From assembly GCA_030745255.1 (NCBI GenBank), contig JASLOY010000027.1, positions 1 through 15,120 of the forward strand: a stretch of DNA of 15,120 nucleotides, written 5' to 3'. The notes beneath the pieces were generated by a model, which was not told the origin of the DNA, did no database searches, and saw only the letters and a list, made by a program, of their open reading frames with translations. This stretch comes from Vicinamibacterales bacterium (lineage in GTDB: Bacteria > Acidobacteriota > Vicinamibacteria > Vicinamibacterales > UBA8438). The translations under genes were made by a program, and so were the position numbers. Shown here piece after piece: positions 5,757 through 12,731 of the stretch; the first letter of the stretch is position 1, and each line of letters begins with the position of its first letter.

Positions 5757-7742
5757 ATGCCGATTCCCCAGCATTCGCACGGTCGGAGCACATCGCGGCG
5801 GGATCGCCTCGATGTGCTCCTTGTGTCGATGCCGTTCGGCCCGCCGCTTCAGCCGGCGATCGGGCTCAGTCTCCTGAAGGCGGGTCTCGTCCGGCGAGGT
5901 CGGTCTGCCCGGATTCAGTACTTCACCCTGCGGTTTGCCAAGCTCGTCGGCGTGGGCACCTACCTCCAGGTATCGCTGGCGCGGGCGGCGCCGACCCTCA
6001 CGCTGGTCGGGGAATGGATCTTCTCCCACGCGCTACGGGGGCGGTCAACAACCGATGATGACACCGGCTATGTCGACGCGATCCTGCGCGGCGAGGGGGG
6101 CGGTCATGTCGGACCGTCGGCGAACTTCCTGCGCCAGGCGCGTCGGATGCGGCGGCGAGCCATCCCGTTTCTCGAGCGCTGTCTCGAGCGGATTGTCCGG
6201 CAGCGGCCCCGCGTCGTCGGATTCACCAGCGCGTTTCAGCAGCAGGCGGCGTCACTGGCGCTTGGCCGGCTCGTCAAGCGGCGGCTTCCGGAGACCTGCA
6301 TCGTCTTCGGCGGAGCGAACTGCGAAGGGGAGATGGGTGCGGAAATGATACGGCAGTTTCCGTTCATCGACGCGGTGGTTTCTGGTGAGGGGGATGTCGT
6401 CTTTCCGGATCTCGTCGATCGGGTCCTCGCCGGCGAGGACGTCGATGGTCTGTCCGGCGTCTACACTGCGGCCAACGTGCCGCCCGCCGCGTCCCCACAG
6501 CCGATCCCGAACGCACCCGCCGTCAGCGACCTCGACGCCTTGCCGTATCCCGATTACGGGGATTTTTTCCGCCAGTATCAGGCGGCCGGACTCAGAACGA
6601 GCTATTCACCTGTACTTCTGTTCGAGACCTCGCGGGGGTGCTGGTGGGGTGAGCGGATGCATTGCACCTTTTGCGGTCTGAACGGGTCGACGTTGACCTT
6701 CCGCAGCAAGTCTGCCGCCCGGGCGCTCGACGAGGTTGAGTTTCTTCATCGCACACATGGTCCGGCGGTCATGTCCGCCGTCGACAACATTCTCGACCTG
6801 GCCTATTTCAAGGACTTTCTTCCCCAGCTCGCCGCGCGCCGGATGGGGCTGGACATCTTCTACGAAGTGAAGTCGAACCTGAAGCGTGACCAGGTGCGCC
6901 TGCTGGCCGAGTCAGGTGTCACAGTGGTGCAACCGGGCATCGAGAGCCTCGACAGCGGGGTGCTGCGCCTGATGGGCAAGGGTGTGAGCGTCCTGCAGAA
7001 CGTCCAGCTCCTCAAGTGGTGTCACGAGCTCGGTATCGCGCCACTCTGGAACTTGATCTGCGGGTTTCCCGGCGAGAGCCCGGAGAGCTATGACCGGATG
7101 GCTGCGCTGATCCCGCGTCTCAACCATCTGCCGCCGCCGCAGATGGTGGCGCCGCTACGGCTGGATCGGTTCAGCCCGAACTTCAGCCGTTCACGGGAGC
7201 TCGGCTTCACCGACGTTGCGCCGAACCCGGCGTACGAGCACGTCTATGGATTCTCACGGGACGTCGTGGCGAGGCTCGCCTATTTCTTCACGTATCGGTA
7301 TCAGACGCCACAGGACGTGAGGCGATACACGACCCCGTTGCGCCGGCAGGTCCGGGCGTGGCAGCGCACCCAGGCTGCCAGCCGGCTCTTTTCCGTCGAC
7401 ACCGACGACGCGCTCTGGATCCGGGACGAGCGGCCGATCGCGCCCGACCCGGTCGTGCGGCTCGACGGCGTCGGTCGCGCGCTGTATCTCGCGTGTGACC
7501 GCGTCCGAACCGTGGTCGAAGCGGGACGGCTGCTACAGAGCGATACCCATGTGCGCTCGAGTACGTCGGTCCAGGCACAGCTGGATGCTCTCGTTGAGCG
7601 CCAGCTGATGATTCGCGAGGGTGGATCGTATCTCAGTCTGGCGCTCCCGGTCGGCGCCTATCGGCCACCTCGGCACGCCTGGCGCCGCCTCACCGAGTGC
7701 ATCGATGCAGAATCCCCGGCTGTTCGTGGAGGGGCGGCCTAG
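5757..7742 (+). CDS. Cobalamin-type radical SAM RiPP maturation enzyme
   Basis: A 661-residue B12-binding-domain radical SAM protein. The N-terminal Rossmann-like region (about 18-230) has LLVSMPFG, LLKAGL, GFTSAFQQQAASLAL and VFGGANCEGEMG. It lacks the DxHxxG cobalt-ligand motif, as class B radical SAM methylases often do. The 4Fe-4S site is SRGCWWG...HCTFCGLNG, with Cys295, Cys303 and Cys306. This CX7CX2C spacing differs from the usual CX3CX2C. Downstream are AVDNILD, FYEVKSNL, QPGIESL, NVQLLKWCHELG, CGFPGE and LDRFSP. These blocks are hallmarks, from memory, of the family named 'RiPP maturation radical SAM protein 1'. The C-terminal 100 residues (from about 559) resemble a winged-helix, PqqD-like peptide-recognition element; this is inference. 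Likely activity is C-methylation or another radical modification of a ribosomal peptide. ATG 5757 has a close AAAGAGG. No transporter, protease or second maturase adjoins it. Confidence 0.88.
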   Translation: MPIPQHSHGRSTSRRDRLDVLLVSMPFGPPLQPAIGLSLLKAGLVRRGRSARIQYFTLRFAKLVGVGTYLQVSLARAAPTLTLVGEWIFSHALRGRSTTDDDTGYVDAILRGEGGGHVGPSANFLRQARRMRRRAIPFLERCLERIVRQRPRVVGFTSAFQQQAASLALGRLVKRRLPETCIVFGGANCEGEMGAEMIRQFPFIDAVVSGEGDVVFPDLVDRVLAGEDVDGLSGVYTAANVPPAASPQPIPNAPAVSDLDALPYPDYGDFFRQYQAAGLRTSYSPVLLFETSRGCWWGERMHCTFCGLNGSTLTFRSKSAARALDEVEFLHRTHGPAVMSAVDNILDLAYFKDFLPQLAARRMGLDIFYEVKSNLKRDQVRLLAESGVTVVQPGIESLDSGVLRLMGKGVSVLQNVQLLKWCHELGIAPLWNLICGFPGESPESYDRMAALIPRLNHLPPPQMVAPLRLDRFSPNFSRSRELGFTDVAPNPAYEHVYGFSRDVVARLAYFFTYRYQTPQDVRRYTTPLRRQVRAWQRTQAASRLFSVDTDDALWIRDERPIAPDPVVRLDGVGRALYLACDRVRTVVEAGRLLQSDTHVRSSTSVQAQLDALVERQLMIREGGSYLSLALPVGAYRPPRHAWRRLTECIDAESPAVRGGAA

Positions 7743-7921
7743 CAGCCAGCAGCCCGTGGCAACAGTCCTGCTGCATTCGTACGGCACGGCATCCTGGCAA
7801 TGACCCCCGGTTGGGCGACTATTGACAGTTGTCGCATTCAGCCCGGTGTTTTCCTTCGGTGCGCCCTGATGGCCAGGTCCATCGCCGTTCGCGGTCCCAC
7901 GCGGGTCTTCACCACGGGCCG

Positions 7922-8503
7922 TCAAGGCGCCGGCGCCTTGTAGCGGAAGCAATCCACCAGGTGGTCGTTCACCATCCCGGTGGCCTGCATGAACGCGTAG
8001 CAGATGGTCGGGCCGACGAACCGGAACCCTCGACGCTTGAGGTCCCTGCTCATCGCTTTCGACGCCGCGGTCTCCGCCGGAATTGCGCCCAGGGTCTTCC
8101 AGCGATTCTGGATCGGGTGGCCGTCGACAAAACGCCAGACGTATTCGTCGAAGCTGCCCTCGTCGTTCTGGACCTGCAGGAAAGCCCGGGCGTTGCCGAC
8201 CGTCGACTCGACCTTGAGCCGGTTCCGCACGATCTGCGGGTTCCCGAGCAGCCGGGTCACCCGGCGCCGGTCGTAGCGCGCCACAGCGGCCGGGTCGAAG
8301 TTGTCGAACGCCTGGCGGTAGCCCTCGCGCTTGCGGAGAATCGTGATCCACGCGAGTCCGGCCTGCGCCCCTTCCAGTACCAGCATTTCGAACAGATGCC
8401 GGTCGTCGTGGGCGGGGATTCCCCACTCGGCGTCGTGATACCGCTGGTACAGCGGGTCGGAGCCAGCCCATGGGCAGCGCGTCGGCTGCGGACCGGGGCT
8501 CAC
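7922..8503 (-). CDS. tag: 3-methyladenine DNA glycosylase I
   Basis: Removes N3-methyladenine from alkylated DNA in base-excision repair. The 193-residue product aligns end to end with E. coli Tag with a constant offset of six. The zinc-binding residues are Cys10 (RCPW), His23 (YHDAEWG), His181 and Cys185 (NDHLVDC). The substrate-pocket Glu44 lies in LEGAQAGLAW, followed by TILRKRE. KRRGFRFVGPTICYAFMQ is also typical. The start is GTG at 8503. It overlaps the stop of the upstream PEGA-domain gene in a GTGA junction, which implies translational coupling. It converges on the radical SAM gene, with 179 bp between them holding no clear terminator. Unlike E. coli Ada-controlled genes, no regulatory site is visible. 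Confidence 0.97.
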   Translation of the reverse strand: MSPGPQPTRCPWAGSDPLYQRYHDAEWGIPAHDDRHLFEMLVLEGAQAGLAWITILRKREGYRQAFDNFDPAAVARYDRRRVTRLLGNPQIVRNRLKVESTVGNARAFLQVQNDEGSFDEYVWRFVDGHPIQNRWKTLGAIPAETAASKAMSRDLKRRGFRFVGPTICYAFMQATGMVNDHLVDCFRYKAPAP

Positions 8504-9291
8504 TGTGCCTCGCTGGCCGACAGCCGTTCCCGTGCCTGCTCCACGTCGCGGTGGAATACGAACAGCGCGTCGGCGGTGTCCTGGTCGTCGGTGAAGTTGT
8601 ATGTCCGCCCTTCTCGATGCTTCAGGGTCAGGGTGTGCTCGAGATAGTCGATCTCGTGTCGCTCGATCTCGTCGAGCGGAATCGAGAACGCGTCGTCGTC
8701 GGTGGTGTCGTAGTGGATGCCGTCGAGGTCGGCGCGGAGCACGCCGTTGCAGGAGCCGAACCGGTGCTTGTGCTCGACCGGCACCGAGGCATCGAGGCGG
8801 ACCTCGAGGAAGCGGATGTCGACCGACACCGGCTCATCGCCGATCTCGATGTCCCGGACGATGCCCTCGTAGCCTTCCGCCGACACATTGAGCCGATGCG
8901 GGCCGAGCGCGACCTCGGCGATTTCGAATGGGGTGGTGCCCAGATACGTGCGGTCGAGGAACACCGACGCGCCAGGCACGTCGCTCACGACCCGCAGGAT
9001 CGGCTCGAGCGGCGCGGCTGGCGGAGGCGCCTCGGCGACCACCTCCGGCTCCGGCTCCCTTACCAGTGGCGGCGCCTCCGGCTCCGGGACCGCTTCCGGC
9101 GTCGGCTCAGGTGCCGGCCTCGGTGTCGCAGCGGGCGGGTCGGCGGCGGTCGTGACTGGTGCGACGTCCTCGACCGGTGCCATGTAGAAATAGGCGCCGA
9201 CACCGCACCCGATGACGATCAAGCCGATCAAGACGACGCGTCCGGTGCGGGATGGGGATTCCTCTTCAGACTGGTGCTCCAGGAGTGACAT
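8500..9291 (-). CDS. Membrane-anchored PEGA-domain protein with C-terminal PH-like domain
   Basis: A 263-residue protein with unknown role. Residues 1-17 are polar. One transmembrane segment (about 19-37) is followed by a Pro/Glu/Ala-rich linker (40-97) of the kind that spans the cell envelope. A PEGA domain (about 98-165) contains SDVPGASVFLDRTYLGTTPF and GPHRLNVSAEGYE. The last part (about 172-255) has alternating strands (GIHYDTTDDDAFSIPLDEIE, HTLTLKHREGRTYNF) and ends in a helix. It looks like a PH-like domain seen after PEGA repeats in related bacteria; this is from memory. The start ATG 9291 was chosen because the long upstream extension in frame has no protein-like features. Its stop overlaps the start of tag, so the two are co-transcribed. 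Whether that means a shared function is unclear. Confidence 0.85.
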   Translation of the reverse strand: MSLLEHQSEEESPSRTGRVVLIGLIVIGCGVGAYFYMAPVEDVAPVTTAADPPAATPRPAPEPTPEAVPEPEAPPLVREPEPEVVAEAPPPAAPLEPILRVVSDVPGASVFLDRTYLGTTPFEIAEVALGPHRLNVSAEGYEGIVRDIEIGDEPVSVDIRFLEVRLDASVPVEHKHRFGSCNGVLRADLDGIHYDTTDDDAFSIPLDEIERHEIDYLEHTLTLKHREGRTYNFTDDQDTADALFVFHRDVEQARERLSASEAQ

Positions 9292-9460
9292 CCTTATGAT
9301 CTTACTAAACTGGAGTTCCGTCCCGGACCCCGGCACGGTCGCTCGCGGGCGCGCATGGTCGCGCGCCGACGGTCCCGAACAGGTCCGGGACCGGACCGCC
9401 GTGGGGCTCCGGCAGCATCGATTCGATTCCGTGACGGCCTCGAATCGACGGAGAGATGAC

Positions 9461-10585
9461 GTGAAGCGGTTCACACTGATGGTTTTCGTGCTGCTGACGG
9501 TTCCGCTTACCGCGCAACAGGAGCGCGAACTGTTCGTGACGCCGCTCTCGCTCGACGAGATGCGCGATAAACAGGCGGTCGTCGAGACGACCCAGGGCAC
9601 GTTCGTCATCGATCTACTTCCCGGGGCGGCGCCCAACCATGTCGGGCTGTTCCTGCGGATGGTCGAAGACGGGACCTATGACGGCACCAGCTTTCACGGG
9701 ATGGTTGCGCGGGGCATCGTCCAGGGGGGCGACCCGCTCACAAAGGACCCGGAGCGGCGTGAAGAGTACGGCCGGGGCGGGTTGGGGCTCCTCGCCGCCG
9801 AGCCGAACGACGAGCGCCACACGCCGGGCACGGTGTCGTCGGTGGGAGTGCCGGGAGACCCGAACAGCGACGGCACGCAGTTCCTCGTGACGGTCGTGGC
9901 CCAGCCCGGGCTCGACGGTCACCACACGGTATGGGGCCGGGTCTCGGAGGGGCTGCCAGTTGTAACCCGAATCTCGGAGACGCCCGTCGATGCCGCCGGC
10001 AAGGCGACCCAGCGCGTCGAGATCGTGACGGTGACCATCCGCGATTGGGCGCCGCCCCCGCCACCGGCATTCACGACCGAGACGGTCGAGGAGCTGGCGG
10101 CGTATCGCGCGGTGCTCGAGACCGACGCCGGGCCGATTACGCTCGAGCTGTTTCCCGACCGCGCCCCCGAGCATGTTCGGAGCTTCCTGCGGCTGGCCGA
10201 CGCAGGTGTCTATGACGGCACCGCGTTTCATCGAGTCGTGCCGGGATTCGTCATACAGACCGGGTTCATGCCGAGCCGCAATGTGCCGCTCACCGAGGAG
10301 CAGCGCGCGCTGGTCGGCACACTCGCGCCGGAGTTCAGCGACAAGCCGCACGTCAAGGGCATCGTGTCGATGGCCCGCGGCGAGGAGGCGGCGAGCGCCT
10401 CGACCTCGTTCTTCATCGTGACCGACGTGGCTGAGGAGCTCAACGGCGTGTATACGGTGTTTGGCAACGTCGTCGAGGGCCTCGAGGCCGTGGAGCGGAT
10501 CGAAGCCACGCCGACCGATGGGGAGACGCCAGTCAACCGCATCGAGCTCCGCCGCGTGCGGCTCGAGTCGGCGGGTCAGCAGTAG
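9461..10585 (+). CDS. Secreted tandem-cyclophilin peptidyl-prolyl isomerase
   Basis: A 374-residue exported protein with two cyclophilin domains. The GTG start at 9461 has GGAGAG 5 nt upstream. It gives a clear signal peptide (KRFTLMVFVLLTVPLTA, cleavage near Ala18); starts further upstream do not. Domain 1 (about 37-195) has FHGMVARGIVQGGDP. Relative to FHRxxPGFxxQ, the catalytic Arg is Gly80 and the Phe is Gly85, while Gln88 remains. Domain 2 (about 214-370) has FHRVVPGFVIQTG with Arg258, Phe263 and Gln266 intact, but SFF replaces the later QFF. Only the second domain therefore looks catalytically competent. A Pro-rich linker (APPPPPAF) joins the two domains. It probably acts in folding of periplasmic or outer-membrane proteins. 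It is divergent from the PEGA gene across 169 bp. Confidence 0.93.
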   Translation: MKRFTLMVFVLLTVPLTAQQERELFVTPLSLDEMRDKQAVVETTQGTFVIDLLPGAAPNHVGLFLRMVEDGTYDGTSFHGMVARGIVQGGDPLTKDPERREEYGRGGLGLLAAEPNDERHTPGTVSSVGVPGDPNSDGTQFLVTVVAQPGLDGHHTVWGRVSEGLPVVTRISETPVDAAGKATQRVEIVTVTIRDWAPPPPPAFTTETVEELAAYRAVLETDAGPITLELFPDRAPEHVRSFLRLADAGVYDGTAFHRVVPGFVIQTGFMPSRNVPLTEEQRALVGTLAPEFSDKPHVKGIVSMARGEEAASASTSFFIVTDVAEELNGVYTVFGNVVEGLEAVERIEATPTDGETPVNRIELRRVRLESAGQQ

Positions 10586-10595
10586 CCGAGCGCCC

Positions 10596-10622
10596 GAAGC
10601 CTGAAGCCTGAAGCCTGAAGCC
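10596..10622. repeat. GAAGCCT heptanucleotide tandem repeat
   Basis: Three exact GAAGCCT units plus a fourth (GAAGCC, then A) run in tandem, 11 bp after the cyclophilin stop. The array is out of any coding frame. The unit differs from the AGGAGAC/GTCAGGA-type heptads elsewhere in the window, though all share a 7-nt period. Confidence 0.85.
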
Positions 10623-10823
10623 AAAGGAGTCGGATGGGGGAAGACCGCGTACTCAGGGTCCGCGCAAGAATACGTGCCCGTTTTGGGGTGTCGAGGCGCC
10701 CGGCTGGCAAGGCGCGACGAGGGAAGATACCGGCAGTATTTGACCCCGCTGAAACGAAGCCCAACGCCGCCAGACGGGATGTATCGGCGGCCACCAAATG
10801 GGAAGTTGTTCTTTCGCGGGCCC
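10623..10823. other. Unexplained, repeat-like intergenic stretch between convergent genes
   Basis: About 200 bp between the heptad array and the dapE stop with no credible gene. It holds a short dyad ATAC-cggca-GTAT (10727-10739), then TTTGACCCCGCTGAAACG. A stem GCCGCC/GGCGGC follows with a 14-nt loop (about 10768-10793). Composition is less GC-biased than in the coding regions. It looks to me like a dispersed intergenic element of the REP/palindromic type, but no second copy is in the window. It may also supply bidirectional termination. Confidence 0.35.
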
Positions 10824-11831
10824 TCAGTCCTCTGAGCGCTCGAGGAGCGCTTGTGAGGTCTGGGTATAGTGGCCAACCGCGGCGCGGAGCTCGTCGATTC
10901 GAACGTGCTCCTCGGCCGTGTGGGCGACCAGCACCGAGCCTGGACCGAACAGCAGCGGTTGTCCCCAGGCCGACAGAAAGGGGATGTCGGTCGTGAACGG
11001 GAACACAGCGGTGTCGAATCCTGGCACGGTCACCATCTCGACCGGGGGCACTTCGACCACGTCCTCGATTCCGACCAGGTGCGTCAGCGGATTCAGCGCC
11101 GTCCGCACCGTCGTCGCCCGGCCCACGATACGGAAATTCACCTCTGCGCTCGCATGCGGAGGCACCACATTGGGGGCCACACCGCCGTCGATCAGGGCGA
11201 CCGTGTAGGTGGTGGCTCCGAGGGTCGGGCTGACCGGCAGATCGAGCGTGCGAAGCGCCACGAGCGCATCGAGCAGCTTCTCGATGGCCGATTCGCCCTG
11301 CTCGGGATGCGACGAGTGTGCCGCGCGTCCACGGGCGCGCAGGATGGCCCGGTAGACACCTCGTGTCGCCGCGCCGAGCCGGTTGTCGGTCGGCTCGCCG
11401 TTGAGGAGATATCGGGAACCCGGCGGCACCCGGTTCGCCGCGTGGGCCCCGTGGCTGCCGCGCTCCTCGCCGACCACCAGGAGCAGACCGACCCGGGTTT
11501 CTCCCGAAGCACGCAGCCGCTCGAGCGCCCCAACCTGCGCCGCGGCGATCCCCTTGGCGTCGCAGGCGCCCCGTCCATACAGCAGCCCGTCCTCTTCTCG
11601 GCTCGGGAAGAACGGCGGTACGCAATCCAGGTGAGTCGACAGCACCACGACCGGCGCGCCGAGCGTCACGTAAAGATTGCAGCGTTCGCCCTCAACCGGC
11701 TGCGTCTCGACGGTGTATCCGCGCGCGCGCAGCCAGTCGGCGAGCCAGCCAACGACCGGTCCCTCGCTTCCGGTGGTCGAATCGATGTCAATCAGCGACC
11801 GCGCGAGCTCGACCACGTCGAACGTTGTCAC
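10824..11831 (-). CDS. dapE: M20-family peptidase, probable succinyl-diaminopimelate desuccinylase
   Basis: Probably hydrolyses N-succinyl-LL-diaminopimelate to LL-diaminopimelate and succinate in lysine and peptidoglycan precursor synthesis. The 335-residue protein has M20 metal-site motifs in order: STHLDCVPPFF (His and the catalytic Asp), GRGACDAKG (bridging Asp), GEERGSHG (catalytic Glu pair), NGEPTDNRLG, and HTAEEHVRIDEL (last His). The dimerisation insert contains AHSSHPEQGESA. It starts at GTG 11831, in a GTGA overlap with the dapD stop, so translation is probably coupled. M20 enzymes are hard to separate by motif: ArgE or a LysK-type deacetylase would look similar. The DapE call rests on its place at the end of a dapB-dapA-dapD operon. 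It is somewhat shorter than E. coli DapE (375). Confidence 0.88.
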   Translation of the reverse strand: MTTFDVVELARSLIDIDSTTGSEGPVVGWLADWLRARGYTVETQPVEGERCNLYVTLGAPVVVLSTHLDCVPPFFPSREEDGLLYGRGACDAKGIAAAQVGALERLRASGETRVGLLLVVGEERGSHGAHAANRVPPGSRYLLNGEPTDNRLGAATRGVYRAILRARGRAAHSSHPEQGESAIEKLLDALVALRTLDLPVSPTLGATTYTVALIDGGVAPNVVPPHASAEVNFRIVGRATTVRTALNPLTHLVGIEDVVEVPPVEMVTVPGFDTAVFPFTTDIPFLSAWGQPLLFGPGSVLVAHTAEEHVRIDELRAAVGHYTQTSQALLERSED

Positions 11832-12685
11832 CGCAGCCACGCCTCGAGCTCTGTGCCGGTGTCGGTCTTGTCGTCGCGATACTTGACGATGACCGGGGTG
11901 GCCAAGGAAAGCCCCCACTCGCGCCCGGCGTCGGCGGTGACCGCCCGCGTGCCAGGTACGACCACTGCCCCCTCTGGGATCACGAGCGGGGAACCCGCTT
12001 CCCGGCGGATGACACGTTGGCGCGGCAGGTCGTATACCGGGGTCGACCCGGTCAACACGGTGCCAGCTGCAATCACCGCGCGCGCCTTCACCACCGCCCC
12101 TTCGTAGATGCCGGTGCTGCCCCCCACCAGCGCATCATCTTCGATGATCACCGGAAGCGCGCCGATCGGTTCGAGCACTCCGCCGATCTGTGCGCCGGCA
12201 CTGACATGCACGCGTTGCCCGACCTGCGCGCAGGAGCCGACGAGCGCGTGCGAGTCGATCAAGCTGTTCTCGCCGACATACGCCCCGATGTTGATGAACA
12301 TCGGAGGCATGCAGATCACACCCTCGCCGACATACGCGCCGTCGCGAATCGAGGAGCCGCCAGGCACCAGCCTGACTCGCGACGAGGCGGCGAGAGGCTT
12401 GAGTGGCAACGTGTCCTTGTCGAGAAAGGGCACGCCGGGGTCCGGACCGGCGAACGGCGCGATGTCTCCGCACCGGAACCCGACCAGGATGCCCTGCTTG
12501 ACCCAGGTGTTCACCTTCCACCCGGTTGGCGCGCCCGGGTCCGGAACGGCCGACCGGACACGGCCCGACGACAGTTCAGCCCGGAAGGTTGCGAAGACGG
12601 TGCGGGCCTCATCACGGTCGGCGTCGGCGCCCGCCGCGTGAAGGCGTTCGATGGTCGTCTGGAGCGACGAAAGGTCAGCGGTCAC
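11828..12685 (-). CDS. dapD: 2,3,4,5-tetrahydropyridine-2,6-dicarboxylate N-succinyltransferase
   Basis: Transfers succinate from succinyl-CoA to tetrahydrodipicolinate, committing the pathway to the succinylase branch. The 285-residue product has an N-terminal helical region and WKVNTWVKQGILVGFR. A left-handed beta-helix of hexapeptide repeats runs from about 105 to 225: VPGGSSIRDGAYVGEGVICM, PPMFINIGAYVGENSLIDSH, VGSCAQVGQRVHVSAG, IGGVLEP and IIEDDALVGG. These blocks track E. coli DapD closely (274 residues). The start is GTG 12685 with GGAGAA about 8 nt upstream. The stop overlaps dapE by 4 nt, and dapA ends 46 bp upstream. Confidence 0.96.
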   Translation of the reverse strand: MTADLSSLQTTIERLHAAGADADRDEARTVFATFRAELSSGRVRSAVPDPGAPTGWKVNTWVKQGILVGFRCGDIAPFAGPDPGVPFLDKDTLPLKPLAASSRVRLVPGGSSIRDGAYVGEGVICMPPMFINIGAYVGENSLIDSHALVGSCAQVGQRVHVSAGAQIGGVLEPIGALPVIIEDDALVGGSTGIYEGAVVKARAVIAAGTVLTGSTPVYDLPRQRVIRREAGSPLVIPEGAVVVPGTRAVTADAGREWGLSLATPVIVKYRDDKTDTGTELEAWLR

Positions 12686-12731
12686 TATCGCGTTCTCCGT
12701 TGTCTTGCGCGTCGAGGTGCAGCGTCGCTCG

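Noticed and set aside
7705..7803. Short frame at the end of the radical SAM gene as an alternative precursor peptide (about 32 residues)
   Set aside because: It overlaps the enzyme gene out of frame and has no ribosome-binding site, unlike the 57-residue upstream candidate.
7743..7921. Possible terminator between the convergent radical SAM and tag genes
   Set aside because: Only a weak 5-bp dyad (GCGAC/GTCGC around 7814-7834) without a T run was found.
9614..10876. 420-codon minus-strand frame crossing the cyclophilin gene and the repeat region
   Set aside because: It runs through the GAAGCCT repeats and opposite a clear tandem cyclophilin; no ribosome-binding site or domain.
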